64,000 nt of DNA from Helianthus annuus (taxonomy: Eukaryota; Streptophyta; Magnoliopsida; Asterales; Asteraceae). The stretch is from positions 9,569,440-9,633,439 of the forward strand of contig NC_035448.2 in the NCBI RefSeq assembly GCF_002127325.2, read 5' to 3'. Below the pieces are notes generated by a model. The model was not told the origin of the DNA. It saw only the letters and a program-made list of their open reading frames with translations, and ran no database searches. Position numbers and translations under genes: made by a program. Positions 1-12,270 of this stretch are shown one piece after another (position 1 is the stretch's first letter; every line of letters begins with the position of its first letter).

Positions 1-1190
1 GGTGAATTAAAATACCAAAATGGGAACTGATGGTCTGGCATGGTTAAAATCTGATGTGTTGGTAACAACATGGTGTAAATGTACTAGTTCTGTATAAATT
101 TTAGTGTTTTATCGAGTCGTTTTGGGTGTGTTGTAGTGTACTTATGCTGTATGGTGTTTTGTAGGTTTAATGGGTGCTAAACGATGAAGTATAAACATAT
201 AGGAAGAACATTGGGGTGCACGGATTGAACGGGGACTAGAAAACAACTTTATGAAATTATTGCTTCTTCGAGCCATGCGACAGAGACACAAGGATCCCAT
301 GCGTGTCGCGAGGGAGGTGTTTTTCCTGAAATGCCCCTAGGGTTATGGGGTAATTACCCGAGCCTGCCATTATGTTTCTTTGTGACATGCGAAGGTCAGA
401 ACAAGATCCCTCGCGAGGGAGTAAAAAATTGAAAAAATTGTGTTTTGACGAAAATGAAGCTTAGGGATCAAGGAATCCGACTTTACACTTCTTTTTACGA
501 ACTAAGGACTGCATAGAGACGATTTGGGGGGTTCGAAGGCTATTCTCTTCCGATTTCTTCATGCCAATTTGTTCTGGATTAAAGATTGAAGCTGCGATGA
601 CTACCATGCTCGGCTAAAACCCTCGTGACTTCCCCGGGTGAAAGCTTGTTAGGTTTTGCATGAACTTTTGGTTTTTAATTACTTGACAAACTGATATATC
701 TTGATCACTAGTGTTTGGATTTGATAAACGTTTATTTATATTTGAATTGTTTGTCTTTTATCAAACGTATTTGTGATTTCTTGCATAGTTAGCGAGTTGG
801 TAACTAGGTGGGTGATTGGTATCTATAAACAGATAATTAGGACGTACGGCTATTATTAAAAATTGCCCTTAGTTGTTATTCTTGTTCAATAATCCCAATG
901 CCATGTCTGTGTGGTGTTTAAGTAGTTAAAAGTGAGTTTTGTGTAAACCTAGAATTTGAATCCCGAGTGGAGGTGGCATCTCTTTAATCTGATAACACTT
1001 AATTATTTTTCTAGTTTCTTTCAAACCAAACACACCTCTAAATTTAGTTCGGTAGTTAATTGAATAGATAATTTGCTAAACACTGACCACAATTCCCTGT
1101 GAATACGACCTTAGTTACCTATACTATTTGACGTATTTAAGTACAAAATATATTTGTTTTTTTAATAGCCCGCGACAGCTACATCAAAAT
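1..1190 (+). mobile_element. Possible LTR-retrotransposon remnant (LTR 3' portion)
   Basis: No open reading frame of interest is present. The stretch around 1085-1190 reads like the 3' end of plant gypsy LTRs: a 'ccctgtgaatacgacc' motif followed by a short AT-rich tract and then 'cgcgacagctacatcaaaa'. That resemblance is from memory of Athila/Tat-type LTRs. Neither LTR ends nor a target duplication could be defined, and the element probably begins outside the window. It may be unrelated intergenic sequence. Confidence 0.3.
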
Positions 1191-2763
1191 CCCTTATAGA
1201 CTCTAAAACGCACATGGGAAGTGACCAAAATCAATTTGGTCAAATTCAAAGCTATCATGTCCATTTGTGTTGATGTTGAATAATTAAAACTGAAATACAC
1301 TCTTAGGTGTTTAGACATAGTTAAATGGATACCTATAATTGAATAAGACAAATAAGAGTTGAACTGATATTTACGTTATTGCTTGGTTTATCAAATTGGT
1401 AGTTTAACTTTAGACAATGTTATTTGTCATGTGTGAATAAAATGTGAAATTTGAAAATTGATAGGCTAAGCATGAGATGTAGTAGACAAGGTTACTTGCA
1501 AGTGAATATATGTGTTTGAAAGCTTTAACTTTCACAATTGAAGTTCATGAACCCTACACTTAATAAATTTATTTAACTATTATTATTAGCAGTATTCTTT
1601 TATTAATTCAAATCCGATTGATTTGCAAGTTAACACGCATGCGTTGTTCAACGTTTTTACATCTAATTTTTGTTCGATTAACAGTGCCGCCACAACGCGC
1701 TTGCCTTTTTAACATAAGATTTCAAGTATTGTCAACGTCTTTGCTATAACGCGTGGAAATTCTTTTTTCGTTTTACGTTTTGGTATAAATTTTACGGTTC
1801 AACACTTTTACGTCTATTTTTTTATTCGGTATAACGGTCTCACCGCAATGCACGGGTCTCAACTACTAGTTTATAATATTTTTTAATATCAATAATATAC
1901 TCGAATAAAAGATAAAAAGATTTTTGATTTTAGGGTATAATTTTATAAGAAACAAATAAGGAAGTATATAAAAGTTATTTGAATTTAAAAAATAAAGGGG
2001 TGTAACTTACACATGACAGCCTGCCATCTACCATTTGGCCGAGCTAGGTTGGCACAATGACCACCACAAGGCGAGTGTTCATTGGTTCTTTGCACCATTT
2101 ACCTCAATGGATGCCACATGTCGAAATATAATCGTCTCTTGGTTTGAAAAATAACCCCCCCCCCCCCCCCCACAACCCTTCTCGCGCCCCAGTTGTCTGG
2201 TGTTCCGCACCCCACTAGTCGACGTGGCTTCTCCACACCCCTCCCTTTAGCGCCCACAACACACTAGTATATGATAAACTTTAGCACCCACAACACAGTC
2301 TGTATGTGATCAATTAGGGAAAATAAAGAACTATCTTTCCTAGAATCCATGAAAAGATAAAGAGGGTGTTGAATTAAATGGCAATTACTAGACCCCTCAA
2401 TAGGCATTTACATAAGTGAAGAAATGTATAAAAGATCTGTGTGTATAACTAATCATGGTAACAAGCAGCTAAAACTAGTAATCTCACATGCAGCTACCTA
2501 TACATCATCTCTACAATGTAACAAAACCTATATGACTCAGCTATGTTCCCATTTAAATTACAAAAAAGGACACAAATTCAATAGATGGACCCTAGCCTTC
2601 TATAATTCTGCAAAAGAAACAAGTCAAGAAATTCTAGTTGTATTACAAGATAAAAGTACATTAATGTGACATTTATTCTCAGCATATAACAAGTTTATTT
2701 ACCCAATAAATTCATAATATCTTTACTGAAGAGGGTGATCTTTGATAATAATAATAATTCTTT
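1191..2763. other. Intergenic AT-rich sequence with a poly-C run
   Basis: No supportable gene. It contains dispersed repeat debris around 1650-1880 (two similar stretches with 'ttttacgtct' and 'accgcaa') and a run of about 16 C at 2155-2170. The 81-codon open frame at 2424-2669 has no recognisable domain and no codon-like composition, so it is not called. Confidence 0.6.
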
Positions 2764-3239
2764 GAGTAAATTGCCATTTTGGTCCTTGTGGTTTGGTCAC
2801 TTTTGCCACTTTAGTCCAAAACTCAAACCTTTTACATCTGGATCCCTGTGGTTTCAGTTTTATTGTCATTTTGGTCCAAAAATGAAAGCGGATCATATTT
2901 GTCTTATAAAATCCTGCTATTTTGTCATTTTTCTTAGGGGCAAAATGGTCATTTCTTTTTTATAAATAAATACCGGATTTTATAAGACAAATATTACCTG
3001 ATTTGCCCCTGATGAAAAAGAAAAAATTGCAGGATTTTACAAGACAAATATGACCTGATTTGCCCTTGATGAAAAAGAAAAAATTGCAGGATTTTACAAG
3101 ACAAATATGACCTGATTTCATTTTTGGACCAAAATGGCAATAAAACTGAAACCACAGGGACCCAGATATAAAAGATTTGAGTTTTGGACTAAAGTGGCAA
3201 AAGTGACCAAACCTCAGGGACCAAAATAGCAGTTTACTC
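2764..3239. repeat. Fold-back (inverted repeat) element
   Basis: The left arm starting 'gagtaaattgccattttgg' is matched in reverse complement by the right arm ending at 3239, with about 150-170 bp per arm and only scattered mismatches. The centre holds a direct repeat (about 2985-3110) built on 'ttttacaagacaaatatgac'. Arms of the 'ttggtccctgtggtttggtc' type are a familiar plant fold-back or miniature transposon form. It lies just downstream of the BEL1-like gene's stop. No clean target duplication was found. Confidence 0.75.
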
Positions 3240-3366
3240 TAATTCTTTACTATAAGTTCTAAACAAAACACCACCTATATCCACATCCCTATTTACAATG
3301 CTTCTTCACAAATACAAACCATGATCATCATGTGTGTGTTGTGTACACTAAATTTCATCATTTTTG

Positions 3367-5074
3367 TCATACCAAAAAATCGGATGATAACTCCATCTGG
3401 TCGAAAAGGTCGGGATTTGACTTGCTGGGTTCGCCAATTATTGGCAATTCTTTATCTTCTGAAGACGATGAGTTATCGTTTAGAGATTTATATGCATGTT
3501 CTTGTAATGATATACAATTTCCTTCCGCATCACCAAATTCTTCTTTATAGATATCTTCGATCATCGGTTTCCAAAGTCGCACCCGTGCGTTGATGAACCA
3601 ATTTGCGATCTAATAACAAGTGTACAAAATGTAAATCAAGTCATTACGCAGATCAAGATTATCCCAAAGAATAAAGTTGATCGGAGAAAGCTGTAATCAC
3701 CTGGCTTCGGGTGAGACCCGTTTGTTTCGCTAGCATACGTTTCTCTGAATCTTTCGGGTAACTGTAGAACATTAACAATTTAACAGCAGGATACATAGAA
3801 ACAAACGAAAAACACACATAACAATTTGATAGACTATAGAAGATGTTAGATGGGAATTAAAAGAACTACATACGGGTTAAGAAAGTGTTCAAAAAGCCAA
3901 GCACGAAGAACGGAAACCGAGCCTTCTGGCAAGCCTCTTTGCGGCCTCCATGAATGGCTGTTCCCAACAAGATGATGAAGATTTCTTTGTTGTCGGAGTT
4001 GTTTTTCAACGTTCTTTAAACGTGGTAAAACTCGATCTGATGAATCATCTTGTTCTCCTAAACTTTCACGGGCCAACTGAATTTGACCGTTAATTGCATC
4101 CCTTAAGCACCGAAAATGGTGGGAAATTGTTTGATGTGCAAGTGCGGTGTACGGACGTGCAGCTCCGCTTCCGGAAACCACATCTAACGCCGCTTCAACG
4201 ATTCGCAGTTGTTGATAATATTCTCTGTATTTTCTGTCTACCTGTATGCCAAACCACATCATAACTCATAAGTAATATTCAATAAATACATTCAAGGGTA
4301 AAACGGGCATTTATGATTTACCACATCTGACAACGAAAACAATTTCGTGACTTTGTTCTGTAGATCTTGTTTCTCAGAAGCCGAAAGTTCACCGGAAGAG
4401 CTAGTAGTAGATTCACGAGGGGTAAATTTGGAATCTTTTTCATCAACACCGAGCTTATGTAGATTGTTATGCTTATTTCTCTTGAACTGACTCAGCGCTT
4501 CACGAAGATTAGCTACTTCCTCGAGTAATTCTTGTGACGGTTTGAGATATTTAGGGTCCATGATTCTACCCACAACCCCGTACGAACCGTCATATGCATC
4601 TGAAATCAAGTATCGATCACTGTTTACAGCCTCGTTTTTTAGAGCACCAACCGAATTGAACGATAAATACTCGGTGTTTTGACTGTTTTCTACTTTATTG
4701 GTGTGAGGGCTGTTTTCACTTGAATTCGGAAGATTCGAATTCAAGTAATTGTATTGAAAAGCAGGCAAATCCATGGAAGAAGACGGTAACTGCATTCCTA
4801 AACTGAGCGACAATTCTCGATAATTCAAATTCCGTTCATCGTCTAAACTGTTACAACCGTCAACTCGCGAAAGGATTCGAGTATTTGGTTGCATACTTGG
4901 CTGCAAACTACCGGATAAAAGCTCCAGAAACGAGGTGTCACTCGACGATTGGTTTTGGTACATGATATCACCCGGAGGACAAGGTTGTTCTTGATACGAA
5001 TCACTCGAAATATAGGAATTCGGAAACACGTCTCTTTGATGTTTACCGCTTGAAGTCGGATGATAAGTAGCCAT
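3367..5074 (-). CDS. BEL1-like TALE homeodomain protein
   Basis: A nuclear transcription factor of the BELL group, whose members usually act as heterodimers with KNOX proteins in meristem and organ patterning. I read four exons: 5074-4322, 4241-3874, 3761-3701 and 3609-3367. They give 474 residues with canonical junctions, including a GTATGT donor after exon 2 and a 61-bp exon 3. Exon 1 encodes a SLSLG motif (residues about 89-93) and the SKY box ([14 protein letters not shown], about 174-187). The BELL domain starts at its end and continues in exon 2. The TALE homeodomain runs from about 350 to 412 and ends with the helix-3 motif WFINARVR (W398, F399, N401). The start is the first ATG of the open exon. 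The leader probably contains an intron, with a possible acceptor near 5098. The BLH subtype cannot be fixed without alignment. Confidence 0.92.
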
Positions 5075-5360
5075 CTTAGTTCTTAAAAGCCAGCAACTAT
5101 AAGATATAAAGGCCGGCTAAAGGTCCTTAAAGAAGCTGACATAACACCTAATTCAACAAACAATAGACAAAGTAATAAAGAGAGAAACACACCAAAAGAA
5201 AATATAAAAAAACAGAACACAGTTTCTTGATTTAGGTTTTAGCTATTCTAAACAAACAAGTTATTAATCAAACCTAACTGAATGTTGTAACTGAAAACAC
5301 ATGCCATGATTAATGATCTGTTATGTAAACTTTAATACTTTATCAGCAAAAATATATATA

Positions 5361-5978
5361 AAAAATCTGAAAATTTTCATAACGGGCATTTCATCAAACA
5401 CTTGGTGTGCATCAAAAAAATAGAAAAATAAAATAAACAACCAGCCCCGTGATTCTTACAAGCGGATAAAACTGAAGATTGTGAATGATTTGAATGAGAA
5501 TTTGTGAAAAAAAAAATCTGAATATTTTCATAATGGCATTTCATAATGGGCATTTCATCAAACACTTGGTGTGCATCAAAAAAATAGAAAAATAAAATAA
5601 ACAACCAGCCCCATGATTCTTACAAGCGGATAAAACTGAAGATTGTGAATGATTTGAATGAGAATTTGTGAAAAAAAATCTGAAAATTTTCATAATGGCA
5701 TTTCATCAAACACTTGGTGTGCATCAAAAAAATAGAAAAATAAAATAAACAACAAGCCCCATGATTCTTACAAGCGGATAAAACTGAAGATTGTGAATGA
5801 TTTGAATGAGAATTTGTGAAAAAAAAAATCTGAAAATTTTCATAATGGCATTTCATCAAACACTTGGTGTGCATCAAAAAGACAGAAAAATAAAATAAAC
5901 AACCAGCCCCATGATTCTTACAAGCGGATAAAACTGAAGATTGTGAATGATTTGAATGAGAAATTGTGAAAAAATACG
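5361..5978 (-). repeat. Four-copy tandem repeat in the leader/promoter of the BEL1-like gene
   Basis: About four units of roughly 150 bp share the landmark 'tcatcaaacacttggtgtgc', starting at 5391, 5555, 5703 and 5853 (spacings 164, 148 and 150). On the gene's strand each unit reads from a pyrimidine-rich UTR-like stretch into 'ccgctt|gtaagaat', a good 5' splice-site match, followed by intron-like T-rich sequence. The array therefore seems to be a multiplied exon-intron border of the 5' leader. Transcript data would be needed to place the real leader exon. Confidence 0.7.
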
Positions 5979-6954
5979 TGAAATTGAAATGGGGTTTGGT
6001 TAAATTGGGGGTTTGTTTAGTAAGAAAGCATACTAGATGAAGAACATTGCTTGAAAAGTGGAGATTGTGAAGCTTAACCACCAGTTGGTAGACCTAAATT
6101 GAACACACCTGCTGCTTCTTCTTCTACATGAATTTAAAAAAATGTGATAATTGATGATGAAAAAGAAGTGAGTACAGAGGTCAATGAAGAACACACGCCT
6201 CCAAACGTGTTTTACGTTTCATTATTATATTAAATTTAAAATAAAATACTGCCGGCAACCAACGTCACTTCTCCTTGCACCGTCCCATTATTTTTTTTTT
6301 CAATTTGTAATTTATTATATTATTACATTTCAAACTAGTATTAATCCCCTGCGTTGTAGCGTTTGTTGTAAAACTGTGTCAAGTAGTACCAATGCTATAC
6401 CACTTCAGCGACCACGAACACCGGAAAAGTTCATAAACACAAAATAAATAAAAGCGGAAAAAAATAACGTAGCGCGAAAAGACGTAAAATATTTGAATCA
6501 CACACGCTCGTTGCAGAGAAATTATACTGAAATGTAAAAACATAGAAAAAAATAACTAAGTCAATCTAGGACTCGCGCGTAGAAAAATAGATATGTTGCG
6601 ACGAGCCAATCAAACGTGAAAAAATATACAAAAAAATGTTGAACCCCACACGAATGCTGCGGTGAGTTAACTCACAAAATTTTGAACGAAACGAAAAACC
6701 TGGGAAAGATGAAATGTATGGTGGACCAAAGTTGAAAATAAAAAAGAGTTTGATTAATCTCATTATTTTATGGTTTTGCTAGACACATTATATAATTTGG
6801 GTTGGTTTGATTTTCGGTTAGGGAGAAAAAAATGAAAAACAAAATAAACCAATATCCTAACAGATAGTCTAGTTTGACGGATGGTTTTTACCAGTGTATC
6901 AATTTTCACATCTGATAATAAATTACAAACCAAAAGCCTATCTAGGGGGTGTTT
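5979..6954. other. Intergenic region upstream of the BEL1-like gene
   Basis: Probably the distal promoter of the BEL1-like gene plus dispersed repeat debris. Short AT-rich and low-complexity stretches are present around 6230-6330. No coding region or RNA gene could be supported. Confidence 0.5.
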
Positions 6955-7542
6955 GGCTTAATTTTTTGAAACAATTTATTGATTTAATTGCTTTTTAAGT
7001 CAATAAATCAAAATAATATTTGGACAAGTGAAAAAGACTTTTTGAAACAACTTTTTGTATAAGGTGGAAAAGTCATTTTGAAAAGCTCCTAGCTTTTTAA
7101 AATGACAATGACTTTTCCACCTACTCGGTGTGGAGCTTTTCAAAATGACTTTTCCACCTTAGGCTACTCGGTGTGGGTGGAGGGTAGTGCTCAAATGATG
7201 CTCTGGCACGTAGGATGGGTGTGAGGATGGGGCAAAGGAGATGGACCTAAGAAAATGACGGATGTGCCTAAAATATATATATGTAATATATTGTATGTAT
7301 ATGTGTGTGTGAAAAGATGAGCCTCGTCCTCAACGTCTCCAAGCTGCCGCTAAAGACGACACCGCCACCGCGGAAATGGTGTTGGGGGGCCTCGCCGGGC
7401 CTAGACGACCCCCCACACCGAGTGATCTTATACAGAAAGTTGTTTCAAAAAGTCATTTTCATTTGTCCAAACATTATTTTGACTTATTGGCTTGGCTTGA
7501 AAAGGCCAATAAGTTGTTTCAAAAGCTAAGCCAAACACCCCC
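6955..7542. mobile_element. Miniature inverted-repeat element (GGGGTGTTTGGC type)
   Basis: Terminal inverted repeats: the left end reads gggggtgtttggctt and the right end agccaaacaccccc. Sub-terminal regions are also complementary ('caataagttgtttcaaaa' type). The flanks are cta on the left and tta on the right, close to a 3-bp target duplication but not identical. Small open frames inside (7305-7636) are not genes. Similar ends occur at 14567-15030 and 19374-19571. Confidence 0.7.
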
Positions 7543-7832
7543 TTACTTTTCATACTCGTGCTATTCTGAAAGGAATAAAAATGATAATGAGGTTAAGATA
7601 GTTATAAAGTTGCATATAGAAGTGAATTTGTTATGATCACATATCCTTTATATGAGCATGAATGATATCCACCCAACACAACAGGGCAACAATATAACAT
7701 GCAGAAACTTCACACCAAACACAGATTTATAAACCAAGGTTACAAAGACAATAAATAATATTCAAGACCTAAGGTTTTAACCCCAAAGAAACAAAGAAGA
7801 TAAAAACAAGTTGATGATCAAAGATCCAGAAG

Positions 7833-10005
7833 CTAAGCAGATGCAGTAGCAGCAGCCGCTCCCGAATGCTTAACAATGCAGGCATGGAGATCATCTTTCC
7901 TCGCACCCACAACCTTGTCCACCACCTCTCCGTTCTTAAAGAACAAGAATGTTGGCATTGCCTCCACTGAATACTCTTGAGCAACAGTCTGTAACCAAAC
8001 AGAAATAGATTGACCATTCATGAATTTAAAACATTAAACTGAAAGAAAGGAAAAAAAAAACATGAATAAGAGTATTCATCTATTACCTCGACTTCATCGA
8101 CATCAACCTTGAGGAAGGTCACATGGGGCATCTTTTTGGCGAAATCAGCCAAGATCGGTGCAATCACGCGGCAAGGGCCGCACCATGAAGCCGTGAAATC
8201 CACAACCGCCTGTCGATAAGTTCATAAAAATAGTATCTGTTCAAAGATCGGTCTTTCTATAGGAAATTCATTAACAATGAATAACATGACTATGCTTGCT
8301 TACACCTTGTGCTTCTAATCTTACAAGGTTTTTAAGAGATAATTTGCATTGGATTTACATTCTACGAAATCAGTAATAAAACTAATTGATCCAGTTTAAA
8401 AAGAGACTACATATGCGCATAGACCATGCCTTTATAATTTTAAAATCTTGAAGCTTCACGAATGGATACGAGACCCGATTTTTTAAAAAACTTGTATCTT
8501 AGCATGGGTTGCCATCCACCAGAGACATACAAGGCATACAATTTTCTATGAAATCAAAACCAGCAAATAGGTCATGCATACAAACAATATTCTAGAGCAT
8601 GGAATAATCGACAAAAACCGAACTCAACCAGCGAGGGGCACAACTAAACCAGTTTGAGAACCGAAACCAGTTTAAAACAAGTATACACAGACACTGGTTT
8701 GCAACTGGCGCAACCCGTAGGTTTCTTACCAGTTTATAGATCTCTCATTTAAAACCGGCTAAACCCAAATCAGTTTTCACTTTTTGTTGGCCAACCATAA
8801 CCGGTTTAGGGTTTCAACCCGATTTTTGCATCTCCTACAAGTTTCATATACCAGTTCATTAAAAGATATATGAGTAAATTACTTTTTGAGTCCTTGTGTT
8901 TCAGTGGTTTTAACCACCTAAGTCCAAAACCAAAAAGTTTAACGCCCCGAGTCCCTAACCGCCTAAGTAGCACTGGAACGGGTACAGGATCGGGGTACGG
9001 GGACGATACGGGAACGAGGAACGGCAAAACTCAAAATTCCAATATACGGGTACGGCAATAAAAAATATAAAAATACATTAAACAAATTCCAAAAATACTA
9101 CATCTTCCAAAGGTAATTAATTATCAATAATCAAATCATTTTCAAATTCCGGTTCATCTAGTGAGAGACCGGCAATCAATAGAGAATTAGAGATGATGAG
9201 ACTTGAGAGTTTAGAGATTAGAGAAACCAAATATGATAGGTCTATTTGTTTAATGGCCGGTTGAGGAATTTGAAAGGGTAAAAACCCTAAAAAGCAAATG
9301 GAAACGAGCTGGATACTTCTACCAGATACGTCCCCGACATTGGAAACGTTTAGGAAACGTCCCCGACGAGTACCCATGGTGTTTCCGTCCCCGACAAGTA
9401 CCCGAGACGGGTACGGCCACATAAATGGAATCCCCGTGCTACATAGCTAACCGCTCATTTTATAACGTTTTGGGTCTCTGTGTTTTTAGTAGTTACAATT
9501 GTAAAAAGGTTGGACTCAAAACGTTATAAAAAGAACAGTTAGAAACGACACAGGGCGTTAAGCTTTTTGATTTTGGACTCAATGGATTAAAACCACTAAA
9601 ACACAGACTAAAAAAAGTAATTTACTCAAGATATGTATTTACAATACTCAAAAATAAAAGTCTAATTCAACATAACTCTCAATCAAAATAGGTCAACCCT
9701 AAACCCTAATCCCTAAATTCAGTCAATACAAACAAGAATAATGAAAAGAATCAATTAACGATCGGTAGAATCATTTAATTGCGTAACATGTGAATCCCTA
9801 TTAAAAATTATTAAATTAAAAAACAATAACAATTTCTACAGAAATGAATAGAAAAAAGGAAATTAGGGTTTATACCAGTTTCTGAGAAGAATAGAAAAAA
9901 GGAAATTAGGGTTTATACCAGTTTCTGAGAAGCCTTGTGCTTTCCGATCTGCTCATTCCACTGGTCAACGTTATGGCAGCCGATCACAACTCCTTCTTCA
10001 GCCAT
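7833..10005 (-). CDS. TRXH: Thioredoxin h-type
   Basis: A cytosolic-type thioredoxin that reduces disulfides in target proteins and is normally recycled by NADPH-thioredoxin reductase. I read three exons, 10005-9919, 8209-8087 and 7988-7833, all phase 0. They give 121 residues, the usual length for the family. The active site is WCGPC (W38-C42) inside [12 protein letters not shown]. The buried Asp-type VDVDE stretch and the cis-proline in MPT (P82) are in place. No transit peptide precedes the domain, as expected for h-type. Intron 1 is 1.7 kb and carries nested transposons. A 43-bp tandem duplication spans the exon 1/intron 1 border and copies the splice donor. The C-terminus ends in an Ala/Thr-rich tail. 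Confidence 0.93.
8580..8860. mobile_element. Degenerate miniature element in thioredoxin intron 1
   Basis: Sequence rich in 'aaccagttt'/'aaccggttta' motifs runs from 'gaggggcacaactaaacc' to 'gggtttcaacccgatttttgc'. It is related to the well-bounded hAT-like insertion at 18279-18561. Ends and target duplication are not clear here, so the coordinates are approximate. Confidence 0.45.
8872..9627. repeat. Fold-back element in thioredoxin intron 1
   Basis: Its outer ends are inverted copies: 'gagtaaattactttttgagtc' at the left and 'gtaatttactc' at the right. The 'accactaaaacacagac' and 'ccaaaaccaaaaagttt' segments are also mirrored. It is interrupted by the separate insertion at 8963-9446. Confidence 0.7.
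8963..9446. mobile_element. hAT-like miniature element nested in the fold-back
   Basis: Ends are ctaagtagcac and gtgctacatag (inverted, one mismatch). Perfect 8-bp target duplications CTAACCGC flank it at 8955-8962 and 9447-9454. An 8-bp duplication with short inverted ends is the hAT signature. The interior repeats 'acgggtacggggacg'-like motifs and has no transposase. Confidence 0.8.
9846..9933 (-). repeat. 43-bp tandem duplication across a splice donor
   Basis: The segment containing 'ttagggtttataccagtttctgag' occurs twice in tandem with a period of 43 nt. On the gene strand each copy contains 'tctcagaaactg|gtataaacc', so the donor of thioredoxin exon 1 is duplicated. Use of the downstream donor would add GTA TAA right after codon 29, an immediate stop. 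Only the upstream donor gives a working protein. Confidence 0.85.
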
Positions 10006-10076
10006 ATTTTTTTCTTAAAAATTATCTTTTGGAAAATCTAATTTGAGTATGGATATTTTTGCAGAACCTAACGGCC

Positions 10077-10084
10077 TATATATA
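10077..10084 (-). promoter_or_regulatory. TATA box of the thioredoxin gene
   Basis: TATATATA lies about 72-79 bp upstream of the thioredoxin start codon, within ggcctatatatagggcc. That spacing suits a TATA box with a short leader. Confidence 0.6.
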
Positions 10085-12270
10085 GGGCCACGAAATTTAA
10101 TCAGTGGTTGTATTTACGTAAATGCCCCTTAACACGTTGAAGGGTGGTATGTGATTACGGAAAAAGCGTAAAATGCGTGTTTCCTAATATTTTAATAAGA
10201 AATTTGGATTGGTTGATGCTAAAAGAGTAAAAGTATCCCTTTTGTACCGTCCTTTCTTCAACTTTTACATTAATACTTGATACGAATCAAATCGTAATCA
10301 AATGATTCAAAGAAAATAGATAAGAACTTGAGAGAATTTAGAGATTTTTTGAAGTGACTAATTCATTTCTTTTCATTTATAATCAAACACTAACACATAT
10401 GCCTTTTTATAGGCTTAATTACAAACTGAATTAATAAAACATGGACTAAATGGTTAAACCCTACTAACCCTATTACTTAGACACTTGCAAAAGTAAACAA
10501 ACAAAACATAAACTATAATGGAAATCGTGGCTTGCATGAACATGGAGTAATGAGCACATATCAATACTATTCAAACCCTTTTGTTTTTTTATTTTTCTTT
10601 TGTCATTTGTTATCTTTAATGACAAAAGATCAATTACAAAAATTTTAACGTATAAAACGTACGAACTGAAGATTTTACTGAAAAAACGCGTTGACATTTT
10701 CGTAACTATTAATAATTATCAAAATTACTCGAAAAATGATCCTGTAGAGTAAAAAATAAAATCGAGTTTTATTATTTGTTTTGTAGATTTTGAACTATTT
10801 TATGATAAAATAACCCGTTTTTTATAATTTAAAAAATCAATAAAATAACAATTTCTTAAATAAGTGGACCCGTTTTTCTTACCGGTGGAAGAGCATGCCA
10901 TTTGGGTATAAACCCATTTTTGATTGTCCATACAACCGATGTGGGACAAGTATACCTTACAATGGATTCAGTCCATGACACGTTAGCATTAACTTATGTT
11001 GTTGAGATTGATAATTTCTGGTTTTTTTGCGAGGCCCGAGTTGTTGGCTAAGTAACGAGTATCTAATAGCAATAGTGGCAGCAGTACAACTGATGTATAA
11101 GCAAACCTGACCCGTCCACCTACAAGCTCACCTAATGTGGCTGCAAAGATTCAATATGACTATCCAGTTTCCCCGGTTCCAATGTTGCTTTTAATACAAA
11201 ATTACAATAATACCCTTACACGAATTTGATTACTAAAGAAGTATGATATAATAATTACAAAAATGCCATTCGTACTAAATCTCATCATCTTCTAAATCGA
11301 TGGACAAGATTTGTTCACAAATGAATCATTGTTCACTCTAGAACCCCATCCTATATATATAAAAGATTATTAAAGCCACACAATGTTGAAGCTCTGTCAA
11401 AGTCAAAACAGCCAAGAGGTCCAAGATACCTCAAAGTTCAATGTGTCAATACCTTCAAAGTACTTATCCCTATGTTTCTTGGTACCCAAGTTTAGAACTG
11501 AGACACCCCATAAACTGCACACACCCAACACATTTAAAGTCAAGTATTCAAAGTTTTAACACAGATTGATGCAAGAAACACACAAAATCAATCTTAACTA
11601 GAAAAAATTTAACAACTTGAGCCACAAGAAACACATGATATCCCCATTCACAAGCAACAGAACAAAAACCGGAACCCTAAAATCCTAAATTACATATTTT
11701 AACAAATTAAACTACAACCAGCAATAAAATTGGCAAAACCAATCAAGGACAAACCCAGACAATCAATACAAACAAAAACCAAAATCCAATTAGAGTTCAA
11801 CAATCACCTGTACTGTACGCCCAATTTGATCCCCAACGGCATATCAACGCTTAAAACCACTTCAATAATCACAAAATACAGGATCTTGGACCCTTTTTTT
11901 GGTCTGTTTGCATCTATCCAGCTAGTCCAAATCACAAAATTAATCACTCCGGCGGTTGGGAAGACCGTGCACTATCCCCCCCCCCCCCCCCAATCACAAA
12001 ATTAGACAATAGAGAGATATATACAATGCATGAGAGTATGTCCAGAACCGAAGTCCATTTTACAAGAACTCGCAATGCATTTATCTGAATTAAACAATGA
12101 ACCTCAATCTTAATGGAAATAAGCAAATATATACGATAGATTTCAAAACAACTTGGCTCGTATTCATGAGAATAAATGGATCTTCTACTTTGTATAAGAT
12201 TGCTCACAACCGAGTCACTGACTTGTAAACAAATACATCTTACAATTAAAAAAAATACAACATACTGTCC
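10085..12270. other. Intergenic region between the thioredoxin promoter and the GONST3 3' end
   Basis: Contains the distal thioredoxin promoter, AT-rich spacer and the likely 3' UTR of the transporter gene (about 12000-12270). There is a run of 14 C at about 11977-11990. No coding region was recognised. The 10300-10500 stretch has LTR-like texture but no definable ends. Confidence 0.5.

Noticed and set aside
5620..6081. 153-codon minus-strand frame with an internal peptide repeat
   Set aside because: It is produced by the tandem array ahead of the BEL1-like gene. Repeat units with lengths of about 150 bp keep a frame open by chance, and there is no recognisable domain.
7305..7636. Two plus-strand frames of 74 and 86 codons
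   Set aside because: They lie inside the miniature element at 6955-7542 and overlap its inverted ends.
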